Positions 32,569-45,249 of a DNA stretch of 64,000 bases are shown one piece after another. The notes under the pieces are model-generated. The model was not told where the DNA came from, made no database searches, and saw only the letters and a program-made list of their open reading frames with translations. The translations under genes were made by a program, and so were the position numbers. Source of the stretch: Piper betle (Eukaryota > Streptophyta > Magnoliopsida > Piperales > Piperaceae); contig JAURVB010004716.1 in NCBI GenBank assembly GCA_033002965.1, positions 1 to 64,000 on the forward strand, given 5' to 3'. Every line of letters begins with the position of its first letter. Within the stretch, counting starts at the first letter, position 1.

Positions 32569-35046
32569 TGTAATAACTAGTATTTAATTTCTATTTTCAT
32601 AGATTTTATATTATGGACATATTGTTTCTTGAGACAATAACAAATTTATACTAGTATTCAACCGGGTAAAATTTTTCTTTGTAGTTGAAGCATGGTGTGA
32701 TATGTGGTACATTGAAATATATGGAGATAGGTTGATTTTATTTTGTATGAGAAATTAAAATTGGTGGAAACATTTATTTCGGCCATGGAGGTTGTTTAAG
32801 TTGAGCTAGTGTTAGAATAAAGGACTAGCCAATTAGCAAGAAAGAGATTTAGGTAGAAACCTTGGCTAAGGGGCTGAACCGGAAGCAAAATCGGGGTTAA
32901 ACCTAGTTAGCCAGAGTGGTTAGCTCTAAGTTAAGAAGTTGTAGGAATTTGGAGGGATAGCCAAGGAAGGAAGAAATATTGGGAGTATATAAAGACATGA
33001 GAAGGAAGGGGAGTGCTACCTTTTGGCTCAAAACCCTTGGTAGGGCGAACTGTCTCTCTCTCTCCTCTTCCAACGTCCTTCTCTCTATCACTCTCATCGT
33101 TCTTCTCTCTTTGTCCTAGGTATTGGTTTGTGTAGATTGTGTTGTAGAGTATTCTAGGCATAGTTTGTTTAAAGATCAGGTTAGTGATTCAACTAAAACA
33201 AGTTATCTCATTAGATTCATCCATCATCAACATTATTCTTGGTGGTTCATAATTGTTTGTGATTGTAATGCATGTATTCATAATTTAATATTCCTTTTTT
33301 TCTATAAATTATTCATGTACACTAGCTATGATTGAGATCATGAACACAGTTTGGGTGGAGGCAATTTAGCTTTGAATAACATAGAATTGACCTTTGATGG
33401 ATGTATTATGTTATTTCTACAAAACTTGATCTTGAAGAAGAATAAGGAAAAGTAAACAATGGTCCTATCTTTTCAACCAAGAATGGTTCAAAACTCTCAA
33501 TTATGATGTAGATAGAGTATATAAATTTTCATTCAAATCGAAGTTGATTTGACATGGTTCTTGTAAAATCCCTGTCGAAATAATAGAGCTTTTGATCTTC
33601 ATTGAGAGTTTAGATCACAAGTTGATATTTAGACATACAAATTGAAAATCCTTTAAGAGGAATGTTAATTAAGGTCTTAACAGGCTACAGTTTAAAATTT
33701 CGTAAATTATGGATGTCATTTAGGCTTTCAACAAATGCTAGAAAAATTGCAAAACGTGAAGAAAATTTGTATCTAAAAAGTACTAGAGCACCTAAACGTT
33801 CTGAAACATGTAGACTAGTTCGGGTAGTGATGTGTACCATTGTTTCATTACTCAGACGAAAAGAAAATGTTGCTAAGACATCTTGGAGCTCGCAAAGGCA
33901 ACTATTCAGGTTTGTTTAGATGCTATTTGAGAAACTTTATGATTCCTTCAATGTTTTTGATTGGTCGAACCAATTAATCAAATCGTGGTTTGATGTTTTG
34001 ACATGTGGAATAAACTTAATATGGTTGTGATATAGATGTTGAAATGGAAACTAAAACAAGTTGGTTTTTATATGTTTTCATAAATTGTCAAGTACAAGCA
34101 ATGGCTAGGCCTAGGCTGAACTATAATTAATTTGGGATCAGCTTAAATTGACAAGTCAAACTGATAAAACTTTGGGCATCCATTTTAAGCCAATGACAGA
34201 GTTGGGAGGCTTCTGCATGCAATGCTTATGATCATAATGTGTGGAGGTAAATAGCATGTGATGTGGTTGGCCAGCCACACATATTTGAAGACTTTTGATA
34301 CAAACTCGAATAATTACAAGGATGAGTTGATGATACAGTAAGATGTAATTCAAGGATTGTGATGTTTTCTATGCTTGTTTATAAATTGACCAGGATTGTG
34401 GAGGAACACATATGCTAAAATCAATCCATATTGTTATTTAAATGGTTTAACTTTTATGGTTGAGGATATGAGAGCTATATTTGGAAATCAACCAATGCAA
34501 GTGGATGAATACTTAAGATTAAGGGCTGAGGGTGTGTAAGAATCATGCCCAAAAATTGGTTCTTAAAGTATAAATTGGTATTAGATTAACCAAATGATGT
34601 ATAATTAATCTATGGATGATGATTATTTTTTTGTTGATGATTATGGATATGATGTTAATTATACGAGGTCATATTTGATTGATCGTATTTACTTATTATT
34701 ATTTATTGTATATTAAGCCGTATACTTAACACTTATTTTGGTACTTAGTGAATAGTATAGATTGTTTGTGGGTACCAGAGATTCAAGCTAAGTGACGGAA
34801 CGGAGGAATCAATACTTAGAGTTTTATTGACTATCATGTGCATTAATAGTTGAACTTAATGCAATGTAGTAGACTTTTTTACTAATTCGGTGCATAGACT
34901 TGGATAGTATATACTGTGGATATTGATCAACAATCGACACTTATTTATTAGCCCCACTATGACACACTTTTATTATTTAATTATCTTATTAAGTGATGCT
35001 CTAAATCTTGAATTATTATTAATATAAAAAAGGGCGGGTCGAGACA
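32569..35046 (+). repeat. RT1 3' LTR
   Basis: 2478 bp, ending GGGTCGAGACA before TSD ATATT. It keeps the TATA box (TATATAAA, 32986-32993) within the 161-bp block (32862-33022) that the 5' LTR has lost. Frames at 33123-33335 and 33662-33919 are LTR sequence. Confidence 0.92.
32986..32993 (+). promoter_or_regulatory. RT1 LTR TATA box (3' copy only)
   Basis: GGGAGTATATAAAGACATG followed by a GA-rich then CT-rich leader, typical of a plant LTR core promoter. The corresponding DNA is deleted in the 5' LTR. Confidence 0.75.
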
Positions 35047-35051
35047 ATATT

Positions 35052-36717
35052 AGTTGATATGGTTTGTTTAAATTTTTAACTTCCCTTGTAGCAAATCTGC
35101 CATCCGTTTATAGACTGCAAGGATAAATATAACGAGTTCCTTATCGTAAATTGATATAGATTTATCATGAACATTGAGTGCCTACTAGAATAGGCCTTTG
35201 GTTGAGAATCTTGTAGCATAAAAACTCCATGTCCATAACACAATCCATCATGAGTTATTTAGCAACATCCAACATTACCAAGATATGGTTGTATCTCATA
35301 TAGATAGCATCCTACAATTATGTGATTATAGTACTCAGGCACCTATGTGTAGTAGCTTCTAGATGAGTAGCTTAGGGCAGTTGATTGAGACACTTCAAAT
35401 TTGCAGTGAAATGAAAGTATCACGATGGTGAAGTCCCATGTTGATCCCCTTTATGAATATTTCTAAAGTAAAGTAAATATTTCTATTTTATGAATTATCG
35501 CTAAATGAGGTAAAAAAATCTATGCTAAGAGAATAACAGAAAAATAAAGGTTTCAATTATCCAAAGCTTTCCCTTACAATGAGATGGCCTCGTATTTACA
35601 TGCTTACAAAATAAAACTTTTGAACATGAATATTTGAAGTTAATAAATTTGAATTTGTTAATTTGATCTAAAATATTGATAATTAAATGATAGAAATTGT
35701 ACCTGAGAAGTAATAATTAAATTTCATTAGTTTATATTTATTATTTAAAACATTAAAATTTGTTCTTCTCCTTTAGATAATTTTGTTTGAGGATTGTAAT
35801 CGATAAAATTATCCATCCTTATGGGAATGAGGACACGATAAAGATTAATAAACTTGTTATAAGATTTATTTTAGTTGCATCACTCCGCACCATAACTTAA
35901 GACAAAAACCCAATCTCTTAACAAGCACAACCTAAACTCTAAATGTGTGTGTACATGGAGAAGAGAATAATCACTTAGGCCAATATGTAATGTCAATAAA
36001 AAATATTTGATTTTTGGAAAAATAATTTTTTAATGAAATATTCTTCTTTCAAACAATTTATTTCTCTTAATGTTTTAATTCATGGTCCGACCATGTGGGT
36101 ATGGTCATGGATCAACTATTTTACATAATAGTGTCTATGGAGGTGATAAACCCTGTGGAGCTTCTAGATTAAGCCTAGGAATTTGATATTTGAAGGGTTG
36201 CAAGTTAATCAATTCATGAAGTGTGCCTTGAGTAATTGGTAAGGGCATGGGGGAGTAATTTATGGATAGGCTCATTTCTCCTTCTTTCTTATCTTCTCTT
36301 TGTCTCTACCTAGTCATCTTCTTTGATAGTGTAAGATGGTTGCTTTTTCGACTTCACCGATTAGGATGCTGTAGCAGACGACCCATGTGAAGATGACTTA
36401 GTAAGATATTTAATGCAGTTTTTGGTATACTAGATGACTTAGTAATCAAACCAAGTACTCTAAATATAGACACGATAGATCATGTGATGTGTAACAACCT
36501 GGTTTTCTAAGATGCAGGAAACATAAACCAAGGTCGTTACATCAGTATCCTCTAACATGCATAAATGAGTATCATGATATAATTTAAATAAAATTAGGTA
36601 TAAAACTGGAATAATCCTATGAGCTGACAGTTCATTTTCGTATCATATAATATTGGTCATGTGTCCATACTTCATAAATTAAAGCAAATCCATCTGAATT
36701 CCATCTCAGTACAAGTT
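35052..36717. other. Spacer between RT1 and the solo LTR
   Basis: AT-rich DNA, no gene found. A possible LTR start (TGTAACAACCTGG near 36491) and a pyrimidine-rich patch (36270-36320) hint at another decayed LTR, but no partner, PBS or TSD could be placed. Confidence 0.5.
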
Positions 36718-37107
36718 GACTATGTAAAACCCCATTTATGGGTTTGGGTTTTACCTGATTTTAGTTCTGTCTAGTTTGAGCAATCTTGAGTCAGTTCCAG
36801 CAAGCTCATGCAAGACTAGTTTTCAGATTATAAGCATGGGCCCAAATGGCTGTATGAGCATCTATAGTGGCAGAGTATGCCCGACATGCAGATAATACGA
36901 TCAGTGTATAATGAGGTATACATATTTACTTGTATATGTTAGCCAAGATTTTAGGCCTAGATATAGGCCGTTACATCGTTTAGTATCCATTTGGGATTTT
37001 TTTGTATCTCATTGCATGCATCACAGGGATTTTGGACCACTGGATTGTACCTCGTGGGCCCAGCTTGATTGCATTTACGGTTTTGAAACCCATTTACTCT
37101 TCTTGCA

Positions 37108-37737
37108 TTGAATCCCGCCTATAGTGTTAATGTAAGGACTCGAGTCAATTTCGAGTTCGGACGGTCTCGATCCGAACTTTTTGTCTATATTTATAGTGCA
37201 TGCACCCATAGGTGGGCCCCACTATGCCATGTGAGAAGATCTGAGGCATCCATTCAACATTATCTACACCTATTGATTTCGAGAGTTTCCAGGATTTTAA
37301 AATTTTCCACTATTACGCCGCGGCCACTTCGGCTCACTGCTGGCGACTCTTCGCCTTGCCCCTGGTCACCGAATCGGCACCCCTATGACCACTTCGTAGC
37401 TGGCTTTCCAACTTCACCCCTCACAACCACCAGCACCGCCGTAGTTGCCGCCAGTGAGGGAGTTTTTGGAGCTTGTCTCCACCGGTGTCACCACCGTTTG
37501 GGCCATTTTCCGGCACCGGCGAGCCACCACCGGCTAATCCGGCCACCCCCACAGCTTCTACTTGCTGAGATTTTCATTTTGAGACAACCCACAACAACCA
37601 CCGTGACCTTGATTGCTGCCGACAACATTGCCGGACCCGGCGGCGATCTGCCCCTTGCTTGCTATTTTTTGGCCAGCCAATGGCTACAATCCACCGATCG
37701 TCACCAGCACCACCTCCATCTTGATGCCACCCTTTGA
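37108..37737 (+). other. 209-codon frame inside the solo LTR
   Basis: Counterpart of the 214-codon frame in the left RT2 LTR; both share THRWAPL/IHRWAPL near the start and ILRQPT later. Rich in Ser, Thr, Pro, His and Ala, no known domain. The ATG lies upstream of the TATA box while the homologous part lies downstream. It is probably an open frame in GC-rich leader DNA rather than a gene. Confidence 0.3.
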
Positions 37738-38604
37738 ACCCGACCTGCGGTGACCCTAGTCATGCCACTGTCAGCATTCTTCGGTGACGGGCACCGTCGT
37801 CCCTCTATTTGGCCCGTTTACCCGCTTGGTCGTGATTGTGTCCGCCTGCCCGAGCTGGATCTGCCTGCCTGTGATTGTGTCTGTGTGGTCATGTCTTAGT
37901 CCGCCCTTCCTATTTAGGTCCGCCCAGCTAACCCATCCCATTTTCTAGCCTGGGTTAGTCCAGCCTTCTTGGTTTGGCTGGTTCAGCTTGGTCTGATCTG
38001 GTTGAGCCCATTTTCAGCCGTTTCTCAACTGTTTTTGGTAATTCGACAACCCTTACATTAGTTTAGATACATATTCACATTATTTAGCATGTTTGAATGT
38101 TATGAGTATTTTTCTTTATTTATTAAGTATTATATTTATTTATTCATGATTATTAATTTCTTGTTATTTATATATTTGTTGGCTATGATGAATGATTATG
38201 TGACTAATTATTGTTCTTGATAATGTAAATATTTATTATTTTTATTTTTATTTTTGTTTATCTTATTTTATTTGATTAATTGATTATTATTTATTACTTC
38301 TTACACGTGTTATTATTTATATGTATTTAGGCGTATGTTTATTTGTTTAATATTTATATTAATATTCCTCATAATTAATTAATATTAGTCATTTAATTAA
38401 TTAGTTATCTATTGACTTATTTAATTATTTATTTTTTTGTTTTTAATTATTTATATGTTTACTAACACGAGTATATATGATATTTAGTCTTGTTTAACCA
38501 TGTATTTATACCATATAATTATTTTATTATTTTATGATTAGAGTGGTATTTATGCCCATGTTTATTATTTACTATTTATCTAATTATCTATGAGTGCATT
38601 TCTT

Positions 38605-38608
38605 TGTA

Positions 38609-38644
<36 letters not shown>
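38605..38644. repeat. TTA/ATT trinucleotide microsatellite
   Basis: About 13 uninterrupted ATT units. Confidence 0.9.
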
Positions 38645-38645
<1 letters not shown>

Positions 38646-39895
38646 GTCTCGATTTGCGTGCTAAGTGTTTAGTTGTAGGCTTGTTAGCATTGTTTCTTTT
38701 ATTATGATGTATTGATGATATGAGCACACAACACGAACATGCATCATATATAGATATTAGTATTTTACTTAATAGTGGGTTCCGATCTAGGCTTCGGAGT
38801 CTGAGCTCGCTGTAGATGTGCAGATATGGTTAGAGCTTGGACCACAAGTCTGTAGGACTCTCCCTCTCTGCTTGACTCATATTGTGTCAAGTTTAATTGT
38901 GTTTTATACGTACGATGGCATTGGTGGAGATTTATCAGATCCCTCTAATGCTTGGTCATTTAGCCGTGTTTTTTACGCATGTTTAATAAAAATACAAGGA
39001 TGAGATCCCTTGTTGGTTTTTGAACGTAAGCTCCAAAAATTTATGAAATAAGCCTCTTTCCTAAGCCTATTCTAAAGTACACGCATTTTTATAGATTTCA
39101 TGAATAAGAGAGTGAGCAGTATAGAGATATGTACGAATCGCACTAGTACTCCTTCAAACCATGAGGTATTGTAGTGTATGATGGCACTGCGTAATGCAGC
39201 ACATTTCCGGAATATGTGGCACAAACTTATTTGTTCCTTTTGCCACACGAGTACTGTGGCAGGTAATATGGAAGGTGTGAGGGCATAAACTCTGTATGTA
39301 TATATGAATATGATTATGAGCTGTGCATGCGAGCCGGTAATTGCTTAAGTATGTTTGCGTACCGCCCAGTGTGAGGCTATCTTGAAGTTTCATGAGTTTT
39401 CATGGGTAATGGAATACCCATTTGCCAGATTGTATTAGTTATTTTTTAGACCAGTAACATTTGTTACTGATGTTTTTCATATATATATATGTAGGTCATG
39501 AAAATCCTAACTCGACTTTAGTGGGAGGACAGAGAAATGCTACACACACTTGAGCTCAACACATTATTTACTTTCTTGCATTTATTTATATTTGATGTGT
39601 TTTGATGTTTATTTGACAATGTCTTCCATTCTCATGACACCAAGAGGGTTATTTTGATCTATTTTATCGATTGAGTCTTTTAACTAACAATATTAAACAT
39701 GACTCGACTCGATTGTAACATTTCTGATCTGGTTCTCAGGTGAACCGAAATCGGGGTGTTGCAAACTACAACTATTGTTCTAACATGAACATAGGACAAT
39801 GAACTCATAAGTGTTGAGCATCTCTATCATAAGGATCTCTAATATCTTCATACAAAGATAAAATTTGTTTGCTTAGTACTAATAACAATACTAAG

Positions 39896-42875
39896 TGTAA
39901 AAATTATAATATTTCAATTTGGCCTAAAGGGACGGACCAAATCGTGATATTATAATTTGGAAGTTACTCATTGGGCTATCACGTACAAACTATATGGAAG
40001 TGGATCTCAACCTTCCGTGGAGGCTTAAGACGAACACCAAGCTTTGTTTTCATAGAATGCGTGGAGAGTTCATACTACAAAGTAGATCTTAAACTTAAAA
40101 GAATCTTATTTGAACACCCCTAGCCATAACAATGGTAGAACCTCCCCATGACTATGAGCAGTGACTTTAAAAACACGATGATCACTTCCAACTATAAAAG
40201 AAGTACACCCTCGCTACAGTTTTGAGGTTGCAAGTTGTTGCGTTCGTTAAACTCTTACTACTTATTTAAAGTGATTTGCTTAGGCCTTCTTATTTGGTAC
40301 ATAAAGATGATGTGAGTATTTAAACAAGGGTCATGGCTACCTATTCCACATACCCTACGAGAGCAATAATTAAAGTATTAGAGAAATTAGACACAATCAT
40401 CAAGTATCATGAACCCTAATACTCGAACTTCACGTGGGTCTTCAATTGGTGTGAACTATAGGCTCCTCCACCCACATTACTCTAATAGACAAATAACTAT
40501 AGCTAAATACGTTTTGTATACTTGACTTAGCTCCTCGTCATATTCTAGGACTATAGGCTTATATACCTTGGAAATGATGATGGTTAGCCTTGCCCCAAAG
40601 TATAATAACACCACAGTAAAATATAATAATATATGGATAAAACATGTTAGCACAGCGATCATGACATACATTTGAATCATACAAGGTTCTCATAGTTAGG
40701 CATATGCCCGTCATATAGTCATTCACAAAATACATATTCCAAAACACATGACATAACACAGGGCTTCGGCCACTGAGCCGCCTGATCCATGCACCTAGGC
40801 CGGCCAACGTTAGGGAACCTCACCTACACATAATAGAAAACCATGTCAATAATTGAATAAATTTGGTTACTGGTCCGAATACCTACCAGTAAAATAGCAA
40901 GCTAGCAAATGGGTATTCTATTACCCTATGAAACTTCGGAAACTTCAGAATTGCCTAAAATTGGGTGGTAATCAAACATACTTAATTGAGTGCTAGCGCA
41001 CATGCACAACTAATATTCATATTTATACATGCTACGCTTATGCCCTCACATCCTCCATATTACACATGCCACAGTACTTGAGTTTCAAAGGGAACATTTA
41101 AGTTAGGATTAACTAGAAATGTGCTGCATTATGCAGTACCTTCATACTCTGTACTACCTCAGGGTTTGAAGGAGTATTAGTGCAGTCCATACACACTCTT
41201 ACTTGTAAAAGCCGCAAAACCTCATATTTATACATATAGGCATAGGAGAAGATTTAATACTTAGTTTATGGATCTTATCTTTTAAAAACCATCAAGGGGT
41301 CTCAATCGTAAAGTTTTATCAAATACATGTAGAAAACAAGGCTAAATGGTCCGACATCAGAGGGATCAAATAAAACGCCGCTGATATCATCCTACGTCTA
41401 AAATGCTGTTAAACTCTAGACATAGGGAGTCAAACAAACTTAAAGCAAAGGGACAGTCCTACATACTTGGATGAATAGAGTTTTGTATTCTAGTTGATGA
41501 GCTCACCCGCAATAAGAATTGGGTCCTATTGGCACATAAAACGAGGCAAAGCTTCTACACAAACTAAACACTTAACATCACTTAATTATCTTAATTCGGT
41601 TGCAAGTGAAGTGTTAAACTTTATTATGTAACTTAATTATTGTTTTGGTTACATGTTCGCTTAGTGGGCTTTAATCAAAAAGTTTTGGTTGCATGTTCAC
41701 TAAGTGGGCTTTAATAAACACTAGGGTTTTAATCGATAGGGCCTATTAGACGATTTTTTGAACGGGCTAAAATTTGTATGGGCTAAAAATATCTAAATGG
41801 GCTAAAATTTGTATGGGCTGGCCCTTATAGTGAAAGGTTCATTGATAATTCCACCATGGCTAACCTATGGGCCAATCAAGGGGAACAAGGCCATTAAGCT
41901 CAGCCCTGAGGTGCTGGAAGAGTGTTCCTGGGCTGCACACCAATTTTGTAACTATTTGTTAATGGGCTAGAAGACTCCAAATGGGCTTGAGTAAGTGGGA
42001 CTAGTTATCTAAGACACAGAGCTTGAGCCCCGTAAGAGTTAGGCCCAATTTACTTTATAAGTGGGTCTAAGCATATTTTACATCTTGGGTCACTGATGGG
42101 CTGTTTCTGAGGCTATCTGGACAACAAATTGGAAATTTACAAATAAAATTGGGAACCTATCAAAATGGCCATAAAATTAGTCACGATGTATGAGATCCCT
42201 CAACTTAGTCCCACATCTAATACCTACTATGAGAAGATTCTGTTTATAAGTAGGAATGAACTATAGATCTTTAATTTGGGTTAACCATTTTAAAGAAATG
42301 ACTTAGGCCCATTACGTTGCACTTTGGGCTGGGTCGTTAAACAATGCTACTAAGACATACAGCAAAGTGTGTACCAAGTTTCATTAAAATCCAACATAAT
42401 TAACCTATTTTCAGGTAATTTACAACTAGAGTGAAAACTAGGGTTTTCACCCTCCATCTTTACACCTCCAAAACATACATACGTGATTTTTAACCCTTCC
42501 CAAAATTTATATATTTCAAGTAGATACTTATTTGAGCATAATATATTTTGATTATATTTTATTAACTTAAAATTGGTGGCTTAACACATAACACAAGCAT
42601 AGATCATGCTCAAGGTCATAAACAATACAAGAAATGCAGGACATACTTATGGATGATGTTAATGATTATTTAGTAGTTAGATTAGTCGCAAAATTTTACC
42701 AAGAACTAATAACATCACCATGAGAAACATGGCATGCTGTGAATCAATAGATCCTACAAGGTGAGAGAGTAAAACTTGGAGAAATAGGCTCTTATGTCAT
42801 TGTAATGGTGAAAGTTGCCACCTTTCCTCACATTTTATCCTCAAACACGTTCATTATATGTCATTTTAGAAAAAT
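39896..42875. repeat. D-family LTR, copy 1
   Basis: Begins TGTAAAAATTATAATATTTC and runs to about 42875. Its reverse complement matches 61532-64000, and its first 850 bp match 59338-60507 in the same direction. Around 40900-41460 it carries the block shared with RT2-family LTRs (ATGGGTATTCTATTACCC, CAGTACCTTCATACTC, CCGACATCAGAGGGATC). It is interrupted by a 153-bp TRIM-like LTR at 42189. Neither a PBS nor a PPT adjoins, so element orientation is not determined. Confidence 0.65.
42189..42341 (+). mobile_element. TRIM-like solo LTR (153 bp)
   Basis: TATGAGATCCCTCAACTTAG...GGGTCGTTAAA matches the LTR at 55098-55250, which is also 153 bp. Flanks CGATG (42184-42188) and CAATG (42342-42346) form a TSD with one transition. 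The uninterrupted D-family sequence around 62050-62110 (reverse complement) acts as an empty site, joining the two sides without the insert. Confidence 0.75.
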
Positions 42876-42879
42876 AATT

Positions 42880-43491
42880 GTTCCTTCAAACTCTGAGGTA
42901 GTGCAGTGTATGAGGGTACTACATAATGCAGCACATTTTCAGAATTTATAGCACTAACTTAACTGCTCCTTTTGCCACTCGATTACAGTGGTGGGTAAAA
43001 TATGAAAGATATGAGCATGTAAGCATTGTATGTATAAAAATGACTACAAGCCATGCATCCGAGCTGACACTTGCTTAAGTATAGTTGCTTACCGCCCAGT
43101 GCGAGGCAATTTTGAAGTTTTATAAGTTTCCGCGGGTAATGGAATAAGCATTTGCCAGTTTGTACTAGTTATTTTTTGGTCTAGTAACATTCGTTACTGA
43201 CGTTTTTCATATTATATATGTAGGTCTTAAAATCTTGAGTCAACGATTGTAGGAGGACAAATAAATGTTCATACACTTGAGCTCATCACTGTTATTTTGT
43301 TCTTACTTTTATTTACATTTGATATGTTTTGACGTATATTTGACAATGTCTTTCATTCTTATTACACCAAGCGGGTTGTTTCAATTTATTTTATTGATCG
43401 AGGCTTACGGACCAATAACATTAAACATGACTTGACTCGATCGTAACATTTCTAATTCAGTTCTCAAGTAAATTGAAATCGGGGTGTTACA
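42880..43491 (+). repeat. Truncated RT2-family LTR (3' 612 bp)
   Basis: Matches solo LTR 39149-39763 from CCTTCAAACTCTGAGGTAG through the terminal AAATCGGGGTGTTACA. The 5' four-fifths is missing where it meets D copy 1. Confidence 0.8.
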
Positions 43492-45149
43492 ACTCAATTC
43501 TCTTGTAAGTCTTAAACTAATACTTAATCATCTTCATATGACAAAAGCATAACAAAAATAGCAAACATAAATTTAGGCATGAGGACTGTGGCATTGAGAT
43601 TTGGAAAATTTTCTCAATAGTAACACCATGGTGTTGAAACTCCTTGGTGTGAGCATTGTGGTGCTAACCCATCATGTAATTCTGAATGTTGTACGAGCAC
43701 TGTGGCATTGCTAGCCAGAGCTGGAAAGCTGCAAAGAGAAAACATACCCTTATTTCTGATTTTTCAACTGTTTTTAACCCGATTATAATCAAACAAAAGC
43801 AATGTTTTCATGCTATTAGAGTGTAAAATCATGTACAGTAGCAAGGTTTTTATCCATAATGATTTACCATGCTTTCAAATGATTTCAATTAGTAGAAAAA
43901 CCACATATCATACATGCTGTAATATAAAACTTGCAACCAATCATAATTCATTGTTAACTTATACAAGTTACTTGATAATCATATAAGCAACATATTTAAT
44001 CCTCAAATTATAAATTTAAACTAATTTTGATGGATATAACATTTGATTCTAGATATAAACATGATAAAAAACATGAATTCTAAACATGAATCATACATAA
44101 CTCCATCATCACATCATGTAATATCATGAACAATGACATGTATGCATGATCTAATAGAAATTAAGATCTGATTGTAATTATTAACCTTTAAACTTGTAAT
44201 TTTCCTAGATCTTAACTCCTTGAAATTTGATGAAGAACTTGTTTTAAACCCATCAAATCTTCATTGAAATGGTTGGAATATGAATTCCTCCACAAAGAAG
44301 AGAAGAAGAGGATGAGGAGAGGGGAGAGGGTTGACCTCTTGGGGAGAGAGTCTAGGTCGTACCTCTTTGGGGGAAAATTCCTACACGTCTATTTATAATA
44401 ATTCCATACCTTCTTACCCATCTTAGACCTGTTTACTCTATTCCTTACCCATATAGGAGACTTTCTTAGGAGCTCTACCCGCTTACTTAACCCAATGACT
44501 ATTTAAGTATCCAGTTACACATAATTTTTCTACCCAATCTACAACATCTAATCATAGATGAACATACTCTATAATCTTGACCATAATTGACCCTTAAGTG
44601 CAATTTAGGTATAAGCCTATTTTAAACATGTTTGACTCCAATTAAATTAACTTATTGGTTAAAGAAAAGTGCCTAACCTCATAAATTTTTTGGTTTTATC
44701 ATGACGGATACCCTCTTAATGATATAGACTTGGTTCGCATGTGACCGTGCCCAATTTCTTCACCATAATTTTTCCTTGTCCATTCACTTAATTAATTTCT
44801 ACCCTTGACATATCTGATCAAACATTTGTGAACGAGTTTCATTAACATCATAATTCCATTAAGGAATTATCATGAATATTGGACCTATAATTCCTGATGA
44901 ACAATGTATTTGGCGAAGACTAATTATCCAAAGTAAATATCTTGTCCAAGTACCAAGTTTTTTATATTCATGGTTCATCCATCACCTTATAAAAATTGTA
45001 ACATTTTGTTGCATTAGAAACTCAAGACGTCTCCTTTCTACTCCTAAAATTTCATAATTTTTGGGCTCCAAATTCAATAGATATGAATTTTTGAAATTGA
45101 CGTGCCTGATCTTTAGGTAGTTCAAAACACAAATTTTTCGGGTATTACA
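43492..45149 (-). repeat. Minus-strand LTR, family also at 57900-59100
   Basis: The minus strand opens TGTAATACCCGAAAAATTTG. A minus TATA (plus CTATTTATAATAATTC near 44390-44405) is followed on the minus strand by a CT-rich leader. Shared landmarks with 58000-59100 include GCACTGTGGCATTG-type text, the TATA and leader, and ATGACGGATA/ATGATGGATA with GGTTCGCATGTGACCGTG. The other end is not resolved. Confidence 0.5.
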
Positions 45150-45249
45150 TGATGAATACAAGTGGATCTTGGTCTTACATAGTATGATAGAGGGAGCAAT
45201 AAACGAACATGAAACAATTATATTACTTATCTTGTGACCAGAATATGAA

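Larger units (their letters stand above)
10406..35046 (+). mobile_element. RT1: outer Ty3/gypsy element, nested host
   Basis: A complete but decayed LTR retrotransposon. Both LTRs begin TGTAATAACTAG and end in GACA, and it is flanked by identical 5-bp TSDs ATATT (10401-10405 and 35047-35051). The PBS follows the left LTR and the PPT precedes the right one, so it is plus oriented. The left LTR is split by RT2, and without that insertion RT1 would be about 8.3 kb. The internal region is only about 3.27 kb and lacks the second half of gag and the protease. LTR divergence is roughly 10-12% by eye over the first 240 bp, so it is old. TSDs, PBS, PPT and pol order together make this firm. Confidence 0.93.
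36723..39763 (+). mobile_element. Solo LTR of the RT2 family
   Basis: 3041 bp, opening TGTAAAACCCCATTTATG and closing CGGGGTGTTGCA. It is full-length homologous to the RT2 LTRs in the opposite strand sense. Flanks GACTA (36718-36722) and AACTA (39764-39768) are a TSD with one transition. No PBS, PPT or internal region adjoins, so it is the product of LTR-LTR recombination. Contents in order: TATA-like TCTATATTTATAG (about 37184-37196), GC-rich leader with open frame 37108-37737, AT-rich half with a TTA trinucleotide run (38605-38644), and the conserved block with GCATACCGCCCAG-type sequence near 39350. Confidence 0.88.
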
